Origin: an uncultured Chloroflexota bacterium
Lineage (GTDB): Bacteria; Chloroflexota; Dehalococcoidia; SAR202; UBA11138
Direction: 5' to 3'
Length of the DNA stretch: 7,472 bases
Assembly (NCBI GenBank): GCA_913046025.1
Contig: CAJWRP010000093.1
Coordinates: forward strand, 1-7,472
In this document: piece by piece, positions 5,883 to 7,472 of the stretch
Position numbering within the stretch: the stretch's first letter is position 1
How the letters are laid out: every line of letters begins with the position of its first letter
Program-made: the position numbers and the translations under genes
Notes under the pieces: model-generated
What the model saw: only the letters and a program-made list of their open reading frames with translations
What the model was told of the DNA's origin: nothing
Database searches by the model: none

Positions 5883-5911
5883 ATGATACGGACATGGCTC
5901 GGGCCTGTCAA
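5883..5911 (-). promoter_or_regulatory. Strong sigma-70-like promoter of uspA
   Basis: On the minus strand a perfect TTGACA (5911-5906) is separated by exactly 17 bp from TATCAT (5888-5883), which matches five of six -10 bases. The start would be near 5876, giving a leader of about 47 bases to the uspA ATG at 5829. This is the best promoter match in the window. Confidence 0.65.
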
Positions 5912-6016
5912 CGATAAGCGATCCGATTGTAACTGGCCTGAAGAGGCTGGCCGTATGCCACAAAAAAGCGACTCCATGTTAGTGTGCGAAAGATTAATGG
6001 ACTCTGCCCTTGACCA

Positions 6017-6045
6017 TTGATTACACTTTAGTGCAGTGGTGTAAT
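6017..6045 (+). promoter_or_regulatory. Extended -10 promoter candidate for the PIG-L gene
   Basis: TTGATT (6017-6022, four of six) is followed after 17 bp by TGTAAT (6040-6045, five of six), with TGG directly before the -10 forming an extended -10 motif. The predicted start is near 6052 and the leader to the ATG at 6187 about 135 bases. It coincides with the inverted repeat at 6020-6045. Confidence 0.4.
6020..6045. repeat. Inverted repeat overlapping the PIG-L promoter
   Basis: ATTACAC (6020-6026) and GTGTAAT (6039-6045) are perfect 7-bp arms around a 12-bp spacer. The right arm covers the candidate -10 box and the left arm touches the -35 box, so a dimer bound here would block polymerase. 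It is a candidate operator; the regulator is unknown. Confidence 0.4.
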
Positions 6046-6186
6046 TTAGGAAACAGGTTACTGGAATGTCCGGTCGTTAAAGCTCTTTGTCGTCGCGTCG
6101 AAATAATTAGACAAGGAGTAGGATTTATTAGCTAGATTCTGGCCTGCACAATCGCGATATTAGAGATGTCAAACTAAGGAGTATTC

Positions 6187-6918
6187 ATGACTCAGGAGAA
6201 TGAAGAAGAGAAATTTTCTCGCGGCATGGTCGTAGTGGCCCATGCCGACGATGCCGAATTCGGCTGCTCTGGCACTGTGGCCAGACTATGTGCCGAGGGC
6301 TGGGAGATGGTGTACGTGATGTGCACAGATGGTAGCAAGGGCAGCAGCGACCGAAACATGACTCAGAAGGAGCTGTCTCGAATTCGCCGTGAAGAGCAGG
6401 TTAACGCTGGCAAGGTCTTGGGCCTGAAAGATGTGGTGTTTCTGGATAACGAAGACAGCCTGCTGCAGGTCACTCTTGAGTTGCGAAAGGATATAGCTAG
6501 GGAGATACGAAGGTATAAGCCCGACGTCGTCGTCACCATGTACCCCATGCGTAACTTGGAAAACACCCGCTTTGGAGTCGGTCATCCCGATCACATGGCA
6601 GCCGGTGAGGCCACGCTGCAGGCTATCTTTCCAACAGCGCGAGACCACATGACGTTTCCCGACCTGTTAGAGGACAGTTTTGAGCCACATAAGGTCGCGG
6701 AGGTCTGGATAATGGGTCACCCTAATCCAGATCACTGGATGGATGTGACCAACCATATGGATACCTCTATCAAAGCTCTAATGGAGCACAAGTCGCAGAT
6801 GGACGGTCGGGATGAGACTTGGGCTCGGGAGCGCATGCAGGAGTGGCGCAGAGGGCATGCTGTTGGCAAAGGGATGGAGTATGCTGAAGCCTTCAAGAAG
6901 ATCGGGTTCCGCCGCTAG
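6187..6918 (+). CDS. PIG-L/LmbE-family zinc N-deacetylase
   Basis: A 243-residue member of the family that includes MshB, BshB and PIG-L, zinc hydrolases that remove acyl groups from N-acetylated sugars and related amides. The first motif, usually AHPDDE, reads AHADDAE (18-24), retaining the expected zinc ligands His19 and Asp22 and the base Asp21. VMCTDGSKG (44-52) and the RREEQVNAGKVLGL segment (67-80) are further family marks, and HPDH (133-136) supplies the last ligand His136. There is no signal peptide, so it is cytosolic. The substrate cannot be read from the sequence. The ATG follows AAGGAG (6176-6181) by five bases. The gene stands alone on the plus strand, with its own promoter candidate and a terminator behind it, and converges on the LLM gene. 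Confidence 0.9.
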   Translation: MTQENEEEKFSRGMVVVAHADDAEFGCSGTVARLCAEGWEMVYVMCTDGSKGSSDRNMTQKELSRIRREEQVNAGKVLGLKDVVFLDNEDSLLQVTLELRKDIAREIRRYKPDVVVTMYPMRNLENTRFGVGHPDHMAAGEATLQAIFPTARDHMTFPDLLEDSFEPHKVAEVWIMGHPNPDHWMDVTNHMDTSIKALMEHKSQMDGRDETWARERMQEWRRGHAVGKGMEYAEAFKKIGFRR

Positions 6919-6944
6919 CCTATAAACCAAACATTAGCCGAGTT

Positions 6945-6984
6945 AACAGGCAGGGCAGACCGTCAGGCTTGGCCTGTTGTTTTT
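6945..6984 (+). terminator. Rho-independent terminator after the PIG-L gene
   Basis: CAGGC (6964-6968), loop TTG and GCCTG (6972-6976) form a short GC-rich stem followed by TTGTTTTT (6977-6984). An alternative larger stem pairs AACAGGC (6945-6951) with GCCTGTT (6972-6978). The T-tract is only on the plus-strand side, so it serves the PIG-L gene and not the converging LLM gene. Confidence 0.6.
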
Positions 6985-6991
6985 GGTCATA

Positions 6992-7472
6992 TCAAAGGAC
7001 GGGAGCCAGGCTCTTAACAGCCTGAAATATGGATTCCTTGTCAGGTTCGTTAAACACCAGACGGACCTCATTCACACCAGCGTCGAAGAAGGTCTGCATC
7101 TGATCGCGACACCGCTGGGGGCTGCCAATGATGGTCATGGCGTCAACCATCTCATCCGTGACAAGCTTTGCAGCACCGTCTCGGTCCCTACCCAGATAGG
7201 CCTCTCGTACCAGATCAGCCTCATGGCCGAAACCAATGCGATGCATATACTGGTGGTAAAACACACCCATGCCGCCAATATAGAAGGCTATGTGGGGACG
7301 TTCCCTGTCTCGAGCAGCCGGTATGTCATCTGTTACGTAGATGGATACTTGGGGTGAAATGGCAATGTCGCTCAGCGACCTGCCAGCCGACTCCGCGCCT
7401 GATTTAAGCTCAGCCAACGCTGCGTCCATGCGACCGGGTACAAGAAAGATAGGAAGCCATCCGTCCGCAAGC
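6992..7472 (-). CDS. LLM-class flavin/F420-dependent oxidoreductase, C-terminal part (cut by window edge)
   Basis: The frame stays open from the TGA at 6994-6992 to the right edge, about 160 residues, and so lacks its true start. The ATG at 7429 is internal, because the codons before it encode LADGWLPIFLVPGR, a typical mid-protein segment of bacterial luciferase-like oxidoreductases (PF00296). The visible part includes a strand region with SIYVTDD, a helical segment with YHQYMHRIGFG, and the GSPQRCRDQMQTFFDAGVNE region that ends this TIM-barrel family. Such enzymes use reduced FMN or F420 to oxidise or reduce small organic molecules; the cofactor cannot be decided from this end. It converges on the PIG-L gene with 73 bp between stops. 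Family members are typically about 300-350 residues, so roughly half is present. Confidence 0.85.
   Translation of the reverse strand, partial: LADGWLPIFLVPGRMDAALAELKSGAESAGRSLSDIAISPQVSIYVTDDIPAARDRERPHIAFYIGGMGVFYHQYMHRIGFGHEADLVREAYLGRDRDGAAKLVTDEMVDAMTIIGSPQRCRDQMQTFFDAGVNEVRLVFNEPDKESIFQAVKSLAPVL

Larger units (their letters stand above)
5830..6186. promoter_or_regulatory. Divergent control region between uspA and the PIG-L gene
   Basis: This 357-bp gap separates two genes transcribed away from each other and has no reading frame worth calling. It contains the uspA promoter and repeat on the left and an inverted repeat overlapping a promoter for the PIG-L gene in the middle. About 135 bases of leader then run to the PIG-L start, which is preceded by AAGGAG (6176-6181). 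An unused AAGGAG at 6113-6118 is followed by no usable frame. Confidence 0.6.

Noticed and set aside
6286..6648. Minus-strand 120-codon frame inside the PIG-L gene
   Set aside because: It is a shadow of the clear PIG-L reading frame, with no motif or ribosome site.

Overview
The window carries nine protein-coding genes (eight complete, one cut by the right edge) and two gene-free stretches of several hundred bases. No rRNA, tRNA, CRISPR array or insertion sequence was seen. The gene mix is a type II HAD hydrolase, an HSDL2-like SDR, a PIG-L/LmbE deacetylase, a luciferase-like (LLM) oxidoreductase, a UspA protein, and a VanZ domain joined to a His-rich outer domain. With moderate GC and strong GGAG-type ribosome sites, this resembles environmental Chloroflexota, for example SAR202/Dehalococcoidia-like lineages. 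That assignment is inference from gene families, not from a marker gene.

Layout. Bases 1-615 have no supportable gene but hold a sigma-70-like promoter, a perfect 17-bp palindrome, several hairpins and a 9-bp direct repeat just before the first gene. A plus-strand run follows: a class I SAM methyltransferase (616-1434), a METTL27/WBSCR27-like methyltransferase 27 bp later (1462-2094), and a stand-alone CinA C-terminal-domain protein (2199-2687). This run meets a minus-strand group head-on, with the two stop codons sharing a single CTAG. The minus-strand group, in transcription order, is UspA (5829-5368), HAD hydrolase (5251-4535), SDR (4486-3632) and the VanZ fusion protein (3550-2684). Bases 5830-6186 are a divergent control region. 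It holds a near-consensus promoter for uspA with a perfect tandem 9-bp repeat at its start point, and a weaker promoter embedded in an inverted repeat for the PIG-L gene (6187-6918). A terminator hairpin follows the PIG-L gene, and the C-terminal part of an LLM oxidoreductase runs in from the right edge on the minus strand.

How the genes may work together. HAD and SDR are close enough to be co-transcribed, and with the PIG-L and LLM neighbours they look like a loose set of enzymes for breaking down small organic molecules, with a stress protein at the head. No complete pathway can be assembled from the window. The methyltransferase pair looks like a separate small operon with unknown substrates. 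The most unusual items are the VanZ/His-rich fusion, the METTL27-like bacterial methyltransferase, the plant/fungal-flavoured CinA domain, and the unexplained palindromes and repeats in the non-coding regions. I do not see a clearly new multi-gene system.
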